The notes below the pieces were generated by a model, which worked only from the letters and a program-made list of their open reading frames with translations, had not been told where the DNA came from and did not search any database. From the NCBI GenBank assembly GCA_037074615.1, contig CM073518.1:17746501-17810500 (forward strand): a stretch of DNA of 64,000 nt, given 5' to 3'. This document shows positions 46,217 to 57,659 of the stretch, piece after piece. Origin of the DNA: Leucaena leucocephala. Lineage: Eukaryota > Streptophyta > Magnoliopsida > Fabales > Fabaceae. The position numbers were made by a program, and so were the translations under genes. Numbering within the stretch: the stretch's first letter is position 1; each line of letters starts with the position of its first letter.

Positions 46217-46990
46217 TCTAAGTCTAAATGATAAAATAGAATAATGAGATTTACAATAATTAGGTGATTAACTAGAACAATAAGGGAATTTATAACTCCC
46301 ACAAATATAAGTCTACAAGTCTACATAACAAGTGGAATAATAAAATTTATAATAAAAATTAGATGATTAACAAGAAATATAAAGGAATTTATAACTCTCA
46401 CAAATATAAATTTTCATGACTGTATGAACAAGTAGAATAAAAGATTTACAATAAAGATTAGACGATTAATCAAAAATATAATGAAATTTATAACTCCATA
46501 AATACCACATGTTCCAAATGGCTATTTAGGCATGTTTTTGGAGGGTAAGCGAAGATATCGCTAATTCTATGCGTGTTTGCTAGCTATATATATTTCCTTT
46601 TATTGTAATTTCAAGCTACTTCTATGGGTGTTTGCCAGTAATATTTCCTTTTACTGTAATTTCAAGCTTCATCTTGCATCTTCTATTAAAAAAATCTATA
46701 AATATAAGTGTTCAAGTCCGTATGAGCAATTTAAATAAGAGGTTTATAATAAAAATTAAATGATTAACAAGAAACATAAAAAAATTTAAATTTTTATAAA
46801 TACAAGTATTCACGTCCGCATGAACAAGTAGAATAAGAGAATTTACAATAAAAATTAGGTTATTAACAAGAAACATAAGAGAATTTATAACTTCTATAAA
46901 TATAAGTGTAGAGATTTGTATGAACAACTAGAATAAGAGGACTAACAACAAATATAAAAGAATTTATGACTCTCATAGACATTTGTATTT
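46217..46990 (+). repeat. Degenerate ~100-bp tandem array
   Basis: About six units start near 46217, 46311, 46413, 46700, 46802 and 46906, with an interruption at about 46504-46699 by unrelated sequence containing its own duplicated TTTGCTAG/TTCCTTTTA words. Inverted units appear at about 46985-47035 and 47690-47850. Confidence 0.6.
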
Positions 46991-47036
46991 TTAGGAGTTG
47001 TAAATTTCCTTATGTTTCTTGTCAGTCATTTAATTT

Positions 47037-47665
47037 TGGGAAAATCCTACTTAAATCTCACCTAAGAGAATTTATCCTTATAAAATCCCATAAAATCATC
47101 AAATTATTGACAAGTTCCATGAGATTTTAGGGAGAGATTTCAACTGTGAAATGACTATCTTACCATGAGATTTTAGGGAGAGATTTCAACTGTGAAATGA
47201 CTATCTTACTCACGTTCATTAAAAAATGACAAGCGAGATTGCCCAAATAACAATTTTATATACTACAATTGATAAATTATGCAACAATGAATGACAGTTC
47301 TATTTCTCTCAAAATATTAGGTCCAAATTATTTGGGTTGTCATTTGTTAATGTCTGACTTGTCAATTACAGCACATAAAGTTGTTATTTATGCTATTTGA
47401 CTTGTCAATTTTTAATGAATGGGACAAATGATAATTTTATGTGTTACAATTGACAAGTCAAATAGCTCTCAAAATATTAAGTCCAAATTATATTTGTTGT
47501 CATTTGTGCCATTTTACTTATCATTTTTTAAAGAATGATGGCAATATAGTCATTTCACAATTAGAATATCTCCCTTTGAGTTTCCATGGGACCTATTAAT
47601 AATTTGACAATTTTATTAGACTTTATAGGAATAAATTCTCTCAAGTATGACTTAAATGGGATTCT
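47037..47665. mobile_element. Foldback MITE, copy 1
   Basis: The left end (TCCTACTTAAATCTCACCTA, AGAGAATTTATCCTTATAAA) is the inverted counterpart of the right end (TTTATAGGAATAAATTCTCTC, then TGACTTAAATGGGATTCTC). Inner words (GACAAGTTCCATGAGA, TGAAATGACTATCTTA, ACAATTTTATATACTACAATTGA) are also mirrored on the right. No coding capacity. Confidence 0.65.
47118..47209 (+). repeat. Perfect 46-bp tandem duplication
   Basis: 47118-47163 and 47164-47209 are identical, starting CATGAGATTTTAGGGAG and ending CTATCTTAC. Perfect identity inside an otherwise decayed element suggests a recent event. Confidence 0.92.
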
Positions 47666-48129
47666 CTCTTTTTATTTTTGTTGTTAATCCCTTTATTCCA
47701 ATTATTCATTCAAATCTCGACACTTGTATTTATGAGAGTTGTAAATTCCTTTATATTTCTTGTTAATAGCTTAATTTTTGATATAAATCTCTTTATTTTA
47801 CTTGTTCATATAGACTTAGACACTTACATTTGATCTATTATAAATATTTTTTTTGCCCTATAATATTAAAAGGCTTGGTGGCCACCATCCTTTTGGTGTT
47901 ACAAGGAGTCATGGGTTCAAACCTCCCTGGCTAGCATTTTTTACAAATATTTAGCCATCAGAGCTCCATCCATCGACAGCAGGTGGTCACCCACTGGAGT
48001 TCCAATGATGATTGACACTTAAAAAAAAAACAAGAAGAGAGGGCACCATTATCCTTTTATTCTCAAACTTTAATTTCATTTTAATCTAAAGGGTTCAATG
48101 AAGTTTGAAAAAGTTTGAGGGCATTTGAA

Positions 48130-49310
48130 GTTAAGGAGTGTTTGGTTGGGGTTTTTTAAGGGGAGGTGAGGAGAAAGGTAAACATGTTTGGTTAGGATAA
48201 ATAGAAGAGAGGGGAGGGGAGGAAAAGCTTTTTGTCATTTTATGCTTTCCTCCCCTTTAAAATTTGAGGGTTTTTTGAGAGGAGAGAAAATTTTCTTTTG
48301 ACCCTCAAAAAATTGCCTATTGAATATTTCAATGTTATCCTGCTAATGTAAAACTTTTTTTTTTCTTGTGTCAACCTCCATAACAATTTTTTTCAATTGA
48401 TTTCATTATTTTTAAGATAAATATGTACTCAATATCCTAAACTAATTTTAATGGTATAATTAATACTATAACATATTTAAGATACAATTGGTACTTTAAA
48501 GTATTTTTTTTGTACAACTAGTACCTAAAAATATTTAAGGGTGTAACGTTGATTTTTAGATTTTGGCGACGTTGATAGACGACAGTGCTCCTTCAATCTG
48601 GTCCTAGCACACACAAGGGAGCAATTTCATAACCCTAAATCTCTCCTTTGCTCTTTTCTCATTCTCAATCTTTTCCATTTACTAAATTATTTAAAAATAA
48701 TTATACAAGTAGAATTTTAAATAATGACATGTAAAAGAAAATGCTTATGTGGAGGGGCTAAAAAAGTTGAAGATATGTTAGTGGAGAGTGTCAATTATAC
48801 CAAAAAAAATACTTTAAGTTCGTACCCTTAAATATTTTAGGATACCAACTATACATAAAATATACTTTAGAGTATTAATTATATTCTTAAATATTTTAAC
48901 ATGTTAATAACACTATTAAAATAAATTAAATTTGAGGCGCTCAGTGTATCTTTATCTTTCTTTTTACACATGCATACATTATAAAGGAAAGCATGTGTCT
49001 CTCTGTTTTTTTCAACTCAATTGTTTAATTTTATCATATTTTGAGAAGTAAAATATTTTTAAAAACATATTAAATTTAATGAGATAGCATATTAAAATTA
49101 ATAAAATAATTTTAAAAATACATATAAAAATATTTTTAATATATAAGTGAGATGACAAGTTTTTGAAATTTAAAATTTAAAAAATAATAATTCTAATATA
49201 AATATTATAAAAAAATTTCTCAACTTTTAATTAGTTTCTTTTTCCCTTTAATTAAATAAAAAACCTCTCATCCCGTCCCCTCACTCCACCAAACAAAGCT
49301 TAATTAGCTA
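48130..49310. mobile_element. Candidate Tourist-like (PIF/Harbinger) element
   Basis: The left end AGTGTTTGGTTGGGG with GGGGAGG runs (48137-48260) is mirrored by CCCCTCACTCCACCAAACAAAGC at 49276-49300. TTA flanks both ends. The 1.1-kb interior is AT-rich without coding sequence. The call rests on end symmetry only. Confidence 0.45.
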
Positions 49311-49389
49311 CCGCGATTCTCAAGTGAAATCATCCATGAGGATAGCTGGAGTTAAACCATTCCACCGTTTTTGAAAAAAATTTCTATTG

Positions 49390-49775
49390 TAAATTGGAGG
49401 AATCCTATTTAAGTACCACGAGATGATTTATCCTTATAAAATTTTTAAAAAATTATTAAATTATTGATAAATTTTATGAGATTTTAAAAAAAGATATTCA
49501 ATTGTAAAATGACAAATCAAATTGTATAAATAATAATTTTATGTACTATAATTGATAAATAAGATAGGAATATATGACAACTCATATAATATAAATATAA
49601 TATTTTAATAAAAATAAAATTATTATTATTATTTGACTTATTAATTCTCTCACTTATTATTTTTTAATAAATTAATAGAAGATAGTTATTTTACTTTTGA
49701 AATATTTCTCACTGAGATCCATGGTATTTGTTGATGATTTTATAAGAACTTATAAACATAAATTCTCCTAAAATG
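49390..49775. mobile_element. Foldback MITE, copy 2, just upstream of the S13 leader
   Basis: Same family as 47037-47665: GGAATCCTATTTAAGTACCA, GATTTATCCTTATAAAAT, TTATTGATAAATTTTATGAG and ATTGTAAAATGAC on the left, with the mirrored AACATAAATTCTCCTAAAAT on the right. It ends about 90 bp before the duplicated leader block. Confidence 0.6.
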
Positions 49776-49861
49776 AGTCTAGGGGGCAATTTCCCAGTAC
49801 ATAACTTCAAGCAATCTCATTTCCTAAAATGCTTCCTAGCAGTGCACTACCATAATTCGTT

Positions 49862-50325
49862 TTTCTTCGTCCGAGAACAAGCATTCCACACTTGGTGGAG
49901 CTCGCCGTCGGACGTCATCGTTCACCGTTGTCAGACCTGCGGGATTGTTCTCCAGCAAGTATTGAAGAAGGTTCGAACCCTAGGACTCTGTCTTCTCCCA
50001 AAATTCGGTGACATTGATTTGTTTGATATGGAATTGAATCTAAATTTGAATTTGTTCTCCGCCTCATCTGTTCCCTGCGTGGTTTTTAACCCTGTGTCGG
50101 TCAGACGCCGCCGACCTTTTCTTGCTTTGTTTTAAAGTTTTCATTTTAATTTGGCTTTTAATCTGGTCGTGTAATGGTTTGAATATATAGGAATATGTAC
50201 GGTTTGAGTTTAATTTTTTTAACCTTTGATTGCTATTTTTTACTTGAATGGTGTGTAATTGGCTATTATACTTCTTCCCTCGTCATTTTGATTACTAGCG
50301 ACTCATGTGCTTTGGATTGTGTTGT
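49862..50325 (+). promoter_or_regulatory. S13 gene leader/promoter segment, copy B of the duplicated block
   Basis: Collinear with 34495-34880 on the opposite strand: GCATTCCACACTTGG, CGCCGTCGGACG, TTGTTCTC, GCAAGTATT, GAACCCTA, an AAATTCGGTGA donor-like site at about 50007, AACCCTGTGTCGG, TTTCATTTTAATTTGGCTTT and GTGTGTAATTGGCTATTATA. Copy B has an extra 60-70 bp after the donor-like site. It is likely the untranslated first exon and start of the first intron of the S13 gene. The 120-codon open frame across it shows no known family. Confidence 0.6.
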
Positions 50326-51787
50326 TGTGCAACGTGGGATTTGTTGTGTATTGGCATTTCGTGTATTAATCTCTTTATGTTATCATCAATTTGTGATTCA
50401 TGATCTGGTAAATAACTTGGCTCGATTTGTGTCTCGCAATTTAGAAGCTTGAGCTTAAATCATTTCCTGCTGCTCATTGTTCAATATTACAATCAATTGC
50501 GCAGTTTACTCGCTCTAGGCAACACTTTTCAATGATCATAAAGTGTTATCATTGTCATTCTTCAGTGGTTTGGAGGAGTTTCCTTAGTCAATTGGCTTAC
50601 AAAGGCATCTTTAAAAGGGTATGATATCAACAATGCATATTTTAAAGATTTCAGCAGCCACAACCCCTACTGAGTGTAATATTGGTCCACCTATGCCCCC
50701 AACAATGAATCCACTTTCTCATGAGCATTGTTCCAAGAACCCCTTTGATCTCTCTTCTCTATTTGTTCTTCCTGCCTAAACTTCTCAATGCATCAACACA
50801 CGAACTTGAAATTCTTGTATATATGTACTGTTCAATAGCTGCCAGAAAAAAAAATGATGAAATGTCGTTTCGGAATATAGATGGTTGGGTTCACTTTATT
50901 TTGAAAAATTAAATTTATTAGTTGCACCAGTTTGCTGAGTATTACAGGAGAATAATAATTTTTTTTATCTGGTGCATGTTTATCAATTTATGTTTTGATA
51001 ATAAATCAACATCTGTTTATGTCATTAGTTGAACGCTCTATCTCAGTTTAGGAAAGTAGATTTGCTTAGATGGTTTATATATCCATTGTTTAGTTAAGAC
51101 TCAATGAATCTCAATCCGATCAAGATGGATGATATTATCACAAATTCTAAGGGAACTTTCTTTGTTTTTCTATTATGTATATTTCTGATCTATATTCATT
51201 AAATCTGTCATTTGGGTGTTCATTTATATATGAAGCACAACACTTCAGGAAAATGTTGTATTCATAATTCAACTGTATGCTTCAGGGTATGAGAATGTGT
51301 ATTGTTTATCAAAACAATGCCTTGCTGGATGCAGTTCTTAATTTTTGTGTAAAATTAGCTGTGGAAAGCATTTATCCGTCAATTTTTATGATTGCGCAAG
51401 AGAAAGGTTTAACAGAAGAGATAAAGAACAAAAAAATGTCTTGTGGGGACTGGTCTGGCCTGAACCACAGTAGCCTGCCCTGGTTAACTGACTGGACTAA
51501 GTAGGTCTGAGCCATGGGTCAAAACCTTAGATCTAAGACTTATGCTGGGCTGGGCCTGTGCACGGCCCTAGGTGGTGCTAAGCAAGCTACATGAATAATA
51601 TTTGTCTATCATATATTGACCCGCATGCTTGGTGACATATTTAAAACAGACATTTCTCTAAAACCTGCTTTGACTCTCAGTTTCGTCATGGTGAACAGAC
51701 CAGAAGGAAGCAGTGGCAGTGTCATCTCTTCTAAGACGAACCTCTTCCATTGTATGTGTTGGACCTTGCAACAACAAATTCTGCAAA
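50326..51787 (+). other. Probable 5' UTR intron and leader of the S13 gene
   Basis: No coding region is supported. The last 130 bases before the ATG (from about 51650) look like leader sequence. A GC-rich patch at 51440-51570 (GCTGGGCTGGGCCTGTGCACGGCCC) may be a transposon end but lacks a partner. Confidence 0.4.
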
Positions 51788-53113
51788 ATGCTCAGTGTGC
51801 GTGGTTCTTTTGGAATTGTTTCTGATGTTGTTTACCAGCTTCGCCGAACTTTATTCGTGAGTGTCTACCCTCCTGTTTTGTTTTGTTGAAACCCAACACA
51901 ACTTTTAGCTTAGATTGAGTTTTGTAGTTCTGTTTTATGTTTTAATTCCATCACTGGATGATCTGAAGTAGAAGAATTGTGTGCTTTATGATTTTGCCCT
52001 AGGGTTTGTGCTGCTTGAAGATTTTCTTTTGTGCTTGATTTTCTCTTAGTAGCTTATTATTATGGTGTGTGTGTAACCATCGCTGTCTAACATCTCCAAG
52101 GTAGCCTAGTGGAGCACTGTGCTCCCAAAGTCGCATTTCTTAGCTTTTATTTGTCAGGAGTTTAATTTAACATTTGTCAAGCATTGTAGTTAGGGTGTAG
52201 TAGGCATCAACAAGACTCTTGCTAATTTTGCACATATATAATTCTTGCTGTTCTCTAGATGCTAAACCTATAATCAGCCCTTGTGTTACATTCTTCAACC
52301 CGGTTTTTTCTAGTAAGATTGTTCACTCAGATCTAGATGAATCCATTTTCTTAGGGAGCCTAAATCCCCTGTCTACTATTGTGTGAATTAGTAAACTCTA
52401 AGGCTATGTTTGGATGAGGAGAAAAGTGAGGGGAAAATAGGGGGAGGGAGAAAAATTTCCTAAAATGGTAAAAGAATTTTACTATTTTTGAGAGTTTTTC
52501 CTTCTTGTATTCTTTCCTCCATAATTTCTTCCCATCCAAACATAGGGTAATAGTTTCAACTTTGTCTTCAATTCTCGGAAACCAAAAGGGGGATTAATCT
52601 CATTGTTTTCTATTCCCTTAACTAATGCAGCTTCATGGCGTACGAGCGCAATATATAAACATAGGAGGTGGTGTTGGAGGGGAGATCCCTGACAACAAGC
52701 GCCTTCAGTATGCCTTGCAGCACGTACATGGAATTGGCCGTTCCAAAGCTCACCATATTGTCTGTGAGCTTGGGGTTGAGAACAAATTTGTCAAGGACCT
52801 AAGTAAGAGAGAGTTATATTCCCTTCGAGAATTACTTTCCAAGTACTTGCTCGGAAATGACTTGGTACTATTTCTGTGACTATTTCTAACGAAAATTCCT
52901 CATGTGCTGGTTCTGTAATGTGTATAACACAATTACTTTTGATCTTATCAGAAAAGGTGTGTTGAGAAAGATATAGAAAGGTTGGTCAGTATTCAGTGCT
53001 ACAGGGGTTTCAGACACGTGGATGGGTTACCCTGCCGAGGACAACGGACACATACGAATGCTCGCACCAGGAAGAGCAGGCCAGGTTTTGCTGCATCAAG
53101 ATCTGCTCAATAG
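51788..53113 (+). CDS. RPS13: Nuclear-encoded organellar (probably mitochondrial) ribosomal protein S13
   Basis: Small-subunit protein uS13, which contacts tRNA and the subunit bridge. Three coding exons: 51788-51856, 52631-52864, 52952-53113 (TAG), all phase 0, 154 residues. The first exon supplies a short presequence-like segment (MLSVRGSFGIVSDVVYQLRR). Exons 2-3 hold the S13 core: IPDNKRLQYALQHVHGIGRS, the helix-hairpin-helix KAHHIVCELG, and the C-terminal CYRGFRHVDGLPCRGQRT and NARTRK blocks that bind 16S-type rRNA. The GGGVGGE insertion before IPDNKR fits the plant mitochondrial-targeted form, which in rosids is known to have replaced the organelle-encoded gene; plastid targeting is not excluded. 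No damage seen. Confidence 0.93.
52402..52547. mobile_element. Tourist-like MITE in S13 intron 1
   Basis: Terminal inverted repeats GGCTATGTTTGGATG and CATCCAAACATAGGG are flanked by a TAA duplication (52399-52401 and 52548-52550), as expected for PIF/Harbinger-related MITEs. Length 146 bp, non-coding. It lies about 80 bases before the exon 2 acceptor. Confidence 0.82.
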
Positions 53114-55715
53114 CCAGAGTAGTCACGTTTCTGCTATAAGAATGGACAATTTGAATCAGTTAGTGACATAAGCTTATGTTGTTACTTTCAGTTTTTGGTA
53201 ATTATTTGCGGCAAGTTTAGCTTTGCTCAACTTGAAAATTGCACTTGTCTCATCACATGTGCAATAGTTTTTTTTTTTCAAGAATTTGAATCTTTTGAAG
53301 TTTGAGCTTCTAAAATGTGTGATGTTCAATGCAAAAACTAGCCATTTGTATTGAATTGTGAGACTCAATTGTATTATGATTCACGTTACCTGAAAACCAA
53401 TCATAATCAGAAGCCTAAACTTTCAAGGATATATGGAACATAAAGTTGAATTATATTCCTAAGAAGCAACTTTTGAAGTCAAATATAGGCAGTGGGGAAA
53501 AATTCAAACATAAAGCCTCTTTTGCATAAGGGATTGAGACAGTCATCATCCTATACTCATTAGTAATTAATTCTTGATCCTGAGGGGAATAGTTCTTGGG
53601 CTTAAATTTTACTTAGAAAATTTTCATGTAGAAATTATGGGTATTTGAAAGTTTTTCTTAAATTAATATTGTCTCGAAAGTGTTAAATAAAGAATAAAGT
53701 TGTCATAACTATTAAAAAATTAATATTGACTGTTAATATTTTTAACAGGCAGGGCGATAATGTAGTTTTTCAACATCTTCATGGCGATATTAATCCAAAA
53801 AAAATTTCATATGCCCACAACTCTTACATAAAAATTTTGGGGTTAAGACTTTAACCATTCCAGTATGTTTGATAGGATGGAAGATATTTTTGTAGAAGTG
53901 GAAGTGAAAATGAAATTAGGCTGGAAATGAGTTTTAAAAGTTTATTTAATATGTTAGAAATGAGTATAGAATTGATATATATATTTTTTATAACTTAGGG
54001 TAAAATTGTCTAAAATATTTTTTTTTATAACTTGGGAAGGGTTAAAGTTATCCAAAAATTTTATAACTTAAGATAAAATAATTTAAAATATTTTACTTTC
54101 ACTTCTCCCATATTATTTCTTAACTTTTTTTATTGAACTGAAATGGTTTAAAATATTGGAAGTAAAAATAGAAGTAGGGGTGACTTCTATTGTACCAAAT
54201 AAAAGAAATTGATTATTTCACTTATAGTTCCATACTACTAAACATGCCCTTTGTGTATTATGTGTGTGTATCATTCATGTAATTCAGGCGGAACAGAAAA
54301 ATCCAATTTTAATTATTTAAATTACTTTTATTTTAATGTGAAATATTATGACTACAGCTTTTTTATTTTTTCCTTGAATCACTAATATTTTACATGTTTT
54401 GTAGATATTTTAGTTTACAGCGTCATTGGCACAAGGAACAAGGAATTAATAGGCTAAAGTATACATTTATATGTTTATTTTTTTGTTTTCATTAAATTTT
54501 ATTTTAATCTCTTAAATTTAAAAATATATTTTTAGTCATTTAATTTTAACACTGTTAATTTTAGTAATAAAAAATACTGACTCAATAAATTTAAAATAAT
54601 AACTAATTAATTAAATATTAATAAAATATGTCTGAATTTTAATTCTCTAATATAAAATATAACATAATTTAAAATATTAAAATGAAAACATACATGATTA
54701 CTATTTAATTGCACAGTTATAACTTCAATTTGATGAGGCAATATATTTTATGTTAAACAAAGTTATTGGCGTTAAATTTAAAATTTAAAAGATTAAAAAT
54801 ATACTTTTAAAATTTAAAGGATTAAAATAAAATTTAATAGAAATATAATATATATATATATAATTTAGCCGAGTGGATAAGTTTTCTTACAAAAACGGAA
54901 AAGCTCTTCAACTTGACGTGAGTTTAAATTTGAGAGAAACCGTACAAAACTTTTGACAAGTAGGACATCAAACATAGAGACATATCTTCAATTCTATGTA
55001 GCTTTTGGAGCATTGAACAATCAAAAGTTGAAGGGCTTAGAGGTAAAATCCAGGAGTGTCACAAAGAAGAGGTAGAGTTAAAAGTAAAGGAAAAAGATAG
55101 AAAAATAACTTGAAAATTGCAAAATCCCAGAAAAGGTACCTGAATTTCAATAGGGAAGGTATGAGATCCCAAAATGGGATTTTAGAAATCAAGGTAAAGA
55201 CCAAAATAAGAAAAAGACATAAATACTACTTAATATCATTTGCTTTTAAAATTTTCCTTTTAAATAATAGCTAAGCTCAATATCAAATTAATATTTTTTT
55301 GGCAGGACATACTTAAAAACAATAGAAATTTTTTAGGATAGTTTTTTACTTTAAAATTCTATTAAAAATTTAAAAAAATAATAAAAAATAAATAAAAGTC
55401 ATGTGGAATCTAAAAAAATATGAAAAAGATTAAAATGAATACAAAATTTTGCACCGAGAGAAATTATTACGAATGCATAGGTGACCACATCTTACAAATG
55501 TTATATGATTATTAACCATTTTATCAGTGAGAGAGAGATTAATTTTTGTTATTAAATGTTAGGTAAGGTTTTATATGGGAGATATTTATTATTATAACTA
55601 TTTAAATATTAATTATGATAATTAATAAATATTTTTTATTATGGCCCTTAGTTATTTAAACCCAGTCCAAGGTGGGTAATTAACTCAATTTATTAAGATT
55701 AATTTTTTTATGATA
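53114..55715. other. S13 3' UTR and AT-rich spacer
   Basis: The first few hundred bases are probably 3' UTR. No other gene was seen. A tRNA-like stretch with an A-box-like TTAGCCGAGTGG (54865) and a B-box-like GAGTTTAAATTTG (54920) may be a decayed SINE. An AT microsatellite lies at about 54849-54862. Confidence 0.45.
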
Positions 55716-55720
55716 GAAAT

Positions 55721-57653
55721 TGTTAGTATGAATATGTTTTGATGATGTTAAAAGAGAAAAGAGAATTAAGTTATTTAAGGTTGTGAAAAAAAAATTATTT
55801 TTGAAGTAAGGAAAATGATTTTAGAATCAAATAAAGTTAAAAGAAGAAGTTAATCGATTAGTTATTCGATTATTGATAGTTAATCGATTAATATTAATTA
55901 ATCGATTAGATGATAGATTAATTGCAAAGGCAACCTTATGCTTCATAAAAAAAATCAATTAATCGATTAATAGGTGATAATTAATCGATTAATGTCAATT
56001 GACTTGTTTTTTGTATTTGAACTGAAAAGTCAATTAATCGATTGATTAATTGGAATTAATGGATTAAGTTTTTGAAAAACAGAATTTCTTTTAAATAAAG
56101 ATATTGATATTAATCAATTAGTTAATTGATTAATTCATATTAATCTATTAACTGTTCGATTAATCAGTAAAGTATCAATTTTGTAAAATTTAAATATAAT
56201 TAATTAATCGATTGGTTAATCGATTAATTTATATTAACAGATTAACTGTTCGATTAATATGTGTTAAAATATTTTGTTATCTATTCTTCTAAACATATTA
56301 ATCGACTATGCATTCGATTAATTTGTATTAATTGATTATTTAATCAATTAATCCCAGAAACTTTTGAAATTTGAAGTAGAGCTCTGTTTTATAATACAAA
56401 TTCATTTCATATTTCAAATGATTGATTTAAGTGATAATTTGCCAATGTTTCTCGATTATTCCTCATTTTAAATCTCTTAAGAAATTTATCTTTATAAGAA
56501 TACATCATATATGTCTAGAAAATCAAATCATATGATGCTCTATTTTCTGTTTCACACGATAACTGTATTTAATCGATTGGGTAATCGATTAATACAGAAT
56601 AATATTTGAAAACAAGAAGAATCTTTATGATTTGAAAACGTTTATAATAGAATTGATACACTTGATCAATTGATTGAGCTAATCAAATATAAATGAACAT
56701 GCATTATTATACCATCATTTTTTTTGTGATTAAATCTAGTCAAGTTTAATATCAGTTACTCAAATCCTCACTTCACGTATTTATATACTAACGATTAAAT
56801 TTTGAAGTGTTTAAAGGATTAACATCAAAGAGTTCATACTCCGTTAAGATCAAAGCTAAATCAGAGATCAGATCAAGAACAAAGCCAACGAACTTTCAAC
56901 GACAAAAAGACAAAAGGCTATAACGGCTAGTTCAATGGTCATATTTCCAACAGATAGAAAACTTAAAGGAAGAGAACTCAACAGAAACAATGCTCAACGG
57001 TTACAACGATCAACTATAAATAGAAGAGCATTCAAAGTAATGAGGTTGGCGACGATGAACAAAAATATGATGATGAGATATCAACGATAACAACATTCAG
57101 CCATGAAAACATCAAACATTCAGAAACCCAGAAAACATTTCAACTCTCCAATCTCCATGTATTATTCTTTGAGAAAGATTTATGGTGAGCTTATATGTCT
57201 AAATACTCACTCTTTCTAAGAGTTATATTCACCCTCATTCTTCATCTATCTGAGAGCAAAACCTTAAAATCAGGGGATTCAAGGTTGGGAATTGTGCGTA
57301 TCTGTTCAAGGGGGAGTGTTGCCACCGGAGTGTGGTATAACCTCAAGGTTGAGGTGGTTCTCAATTAACTGTTAAAATTGAGGTTGTAAAGGCTACTAAG
57401 AGCCCATTGTAATCTTGATGTTTATAGTGGATTAGAAAATCTCAAGGAAAGACCGAACCAGGATAAATTATTTGTGCAAATTCTTCTCCCTTAACTCTTT
57501 GATTTATAGTGATTTGTTTTTCAAGCAAAGCTTTTCACATCATAATGTTTTATCTATCAGATTCTAAAAGAGTTTTTTAAAAATTTTAGAAAGTCATCGT
57601 TCACCCAATTCACCCCCTCTTAGGTGATCCAACCTATCTACCTAGAACTAACA
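55721..57653 (+). mobile_element. Solo LTR (1.93 kb) with 5-bp target-site duplication
   Basis: It starts TGTTAGTATG and ends CTAACA, with GAAAT duplicated on both sides (55716-55720 and 57654-57658). The GTTTTGATGATG start and the AATTCACCCCCTCTTAGG stretch near the end resemble long LTRs of copia/Sirevirus-like elements. There is no internal region, so it is a recombination product. The first third contains about ten ATCGATT words and many variants. Orientation is inferred from those end motifs. Confidence 0.85.
55850..56600. repeat. Cluster of TTAATCGATTAA-type palindromes in the solo LTR
   Basis: About ten exact ATCGATT words, mostly within ATTAATCGATTAAT contexts, lie between 55852 and 56592, with many one-base variants (TTCGATTAA, ATCAATTA) between them. 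The motif is self-complementary. Confidence 0.88.
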
Positions 57654-57659
57654 GAAATT

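Larger units (their letters stand above)
45960..48025. mobile_element. Long-inverted-repeat (foldback or MULE-like) element with internal arrays
   Basis: The left arm (about 45985-46310) and right arm (about 47690-48010) are inverted copies sharing GAGCTCY, AAATATTTACAAA, RGGTTTRAACCCATGA, and then AAGTCTA...GAACAAGTAGAATAAGAG-type units. Each arm holds a tRNA B-box-like GGGTTCAAACC. Between them a roughly 100-bp unit (TTACAATAAAAATTAGATGA, TTAACAAGAAACATAA, GAATTTATAACT) recurs about six times from 46217 to 46990. No transposase and no clear target-site duplication were seen. A second foldback element is nested at 47037-47665. Confidence 0.6.

Noticed and set aside
47118..47209. CRISPR-like direct repeat
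   Set aside because: Only two adjacent units with no spacers, in a plant transposon.
49773..50135. 120-codon ORF across leader copy B
   Set aside because: The homologous copy A has no matching frame, so the similarity is at DNA level and non-coding.
51430..51570. GC-rich patch as a transposon end in the S13 leader intron
   Set aside because: Contains GGGCCTGTGCACGGCCCTA, reminiscent of hAT ends, but no partner end or target-site duplication was found.
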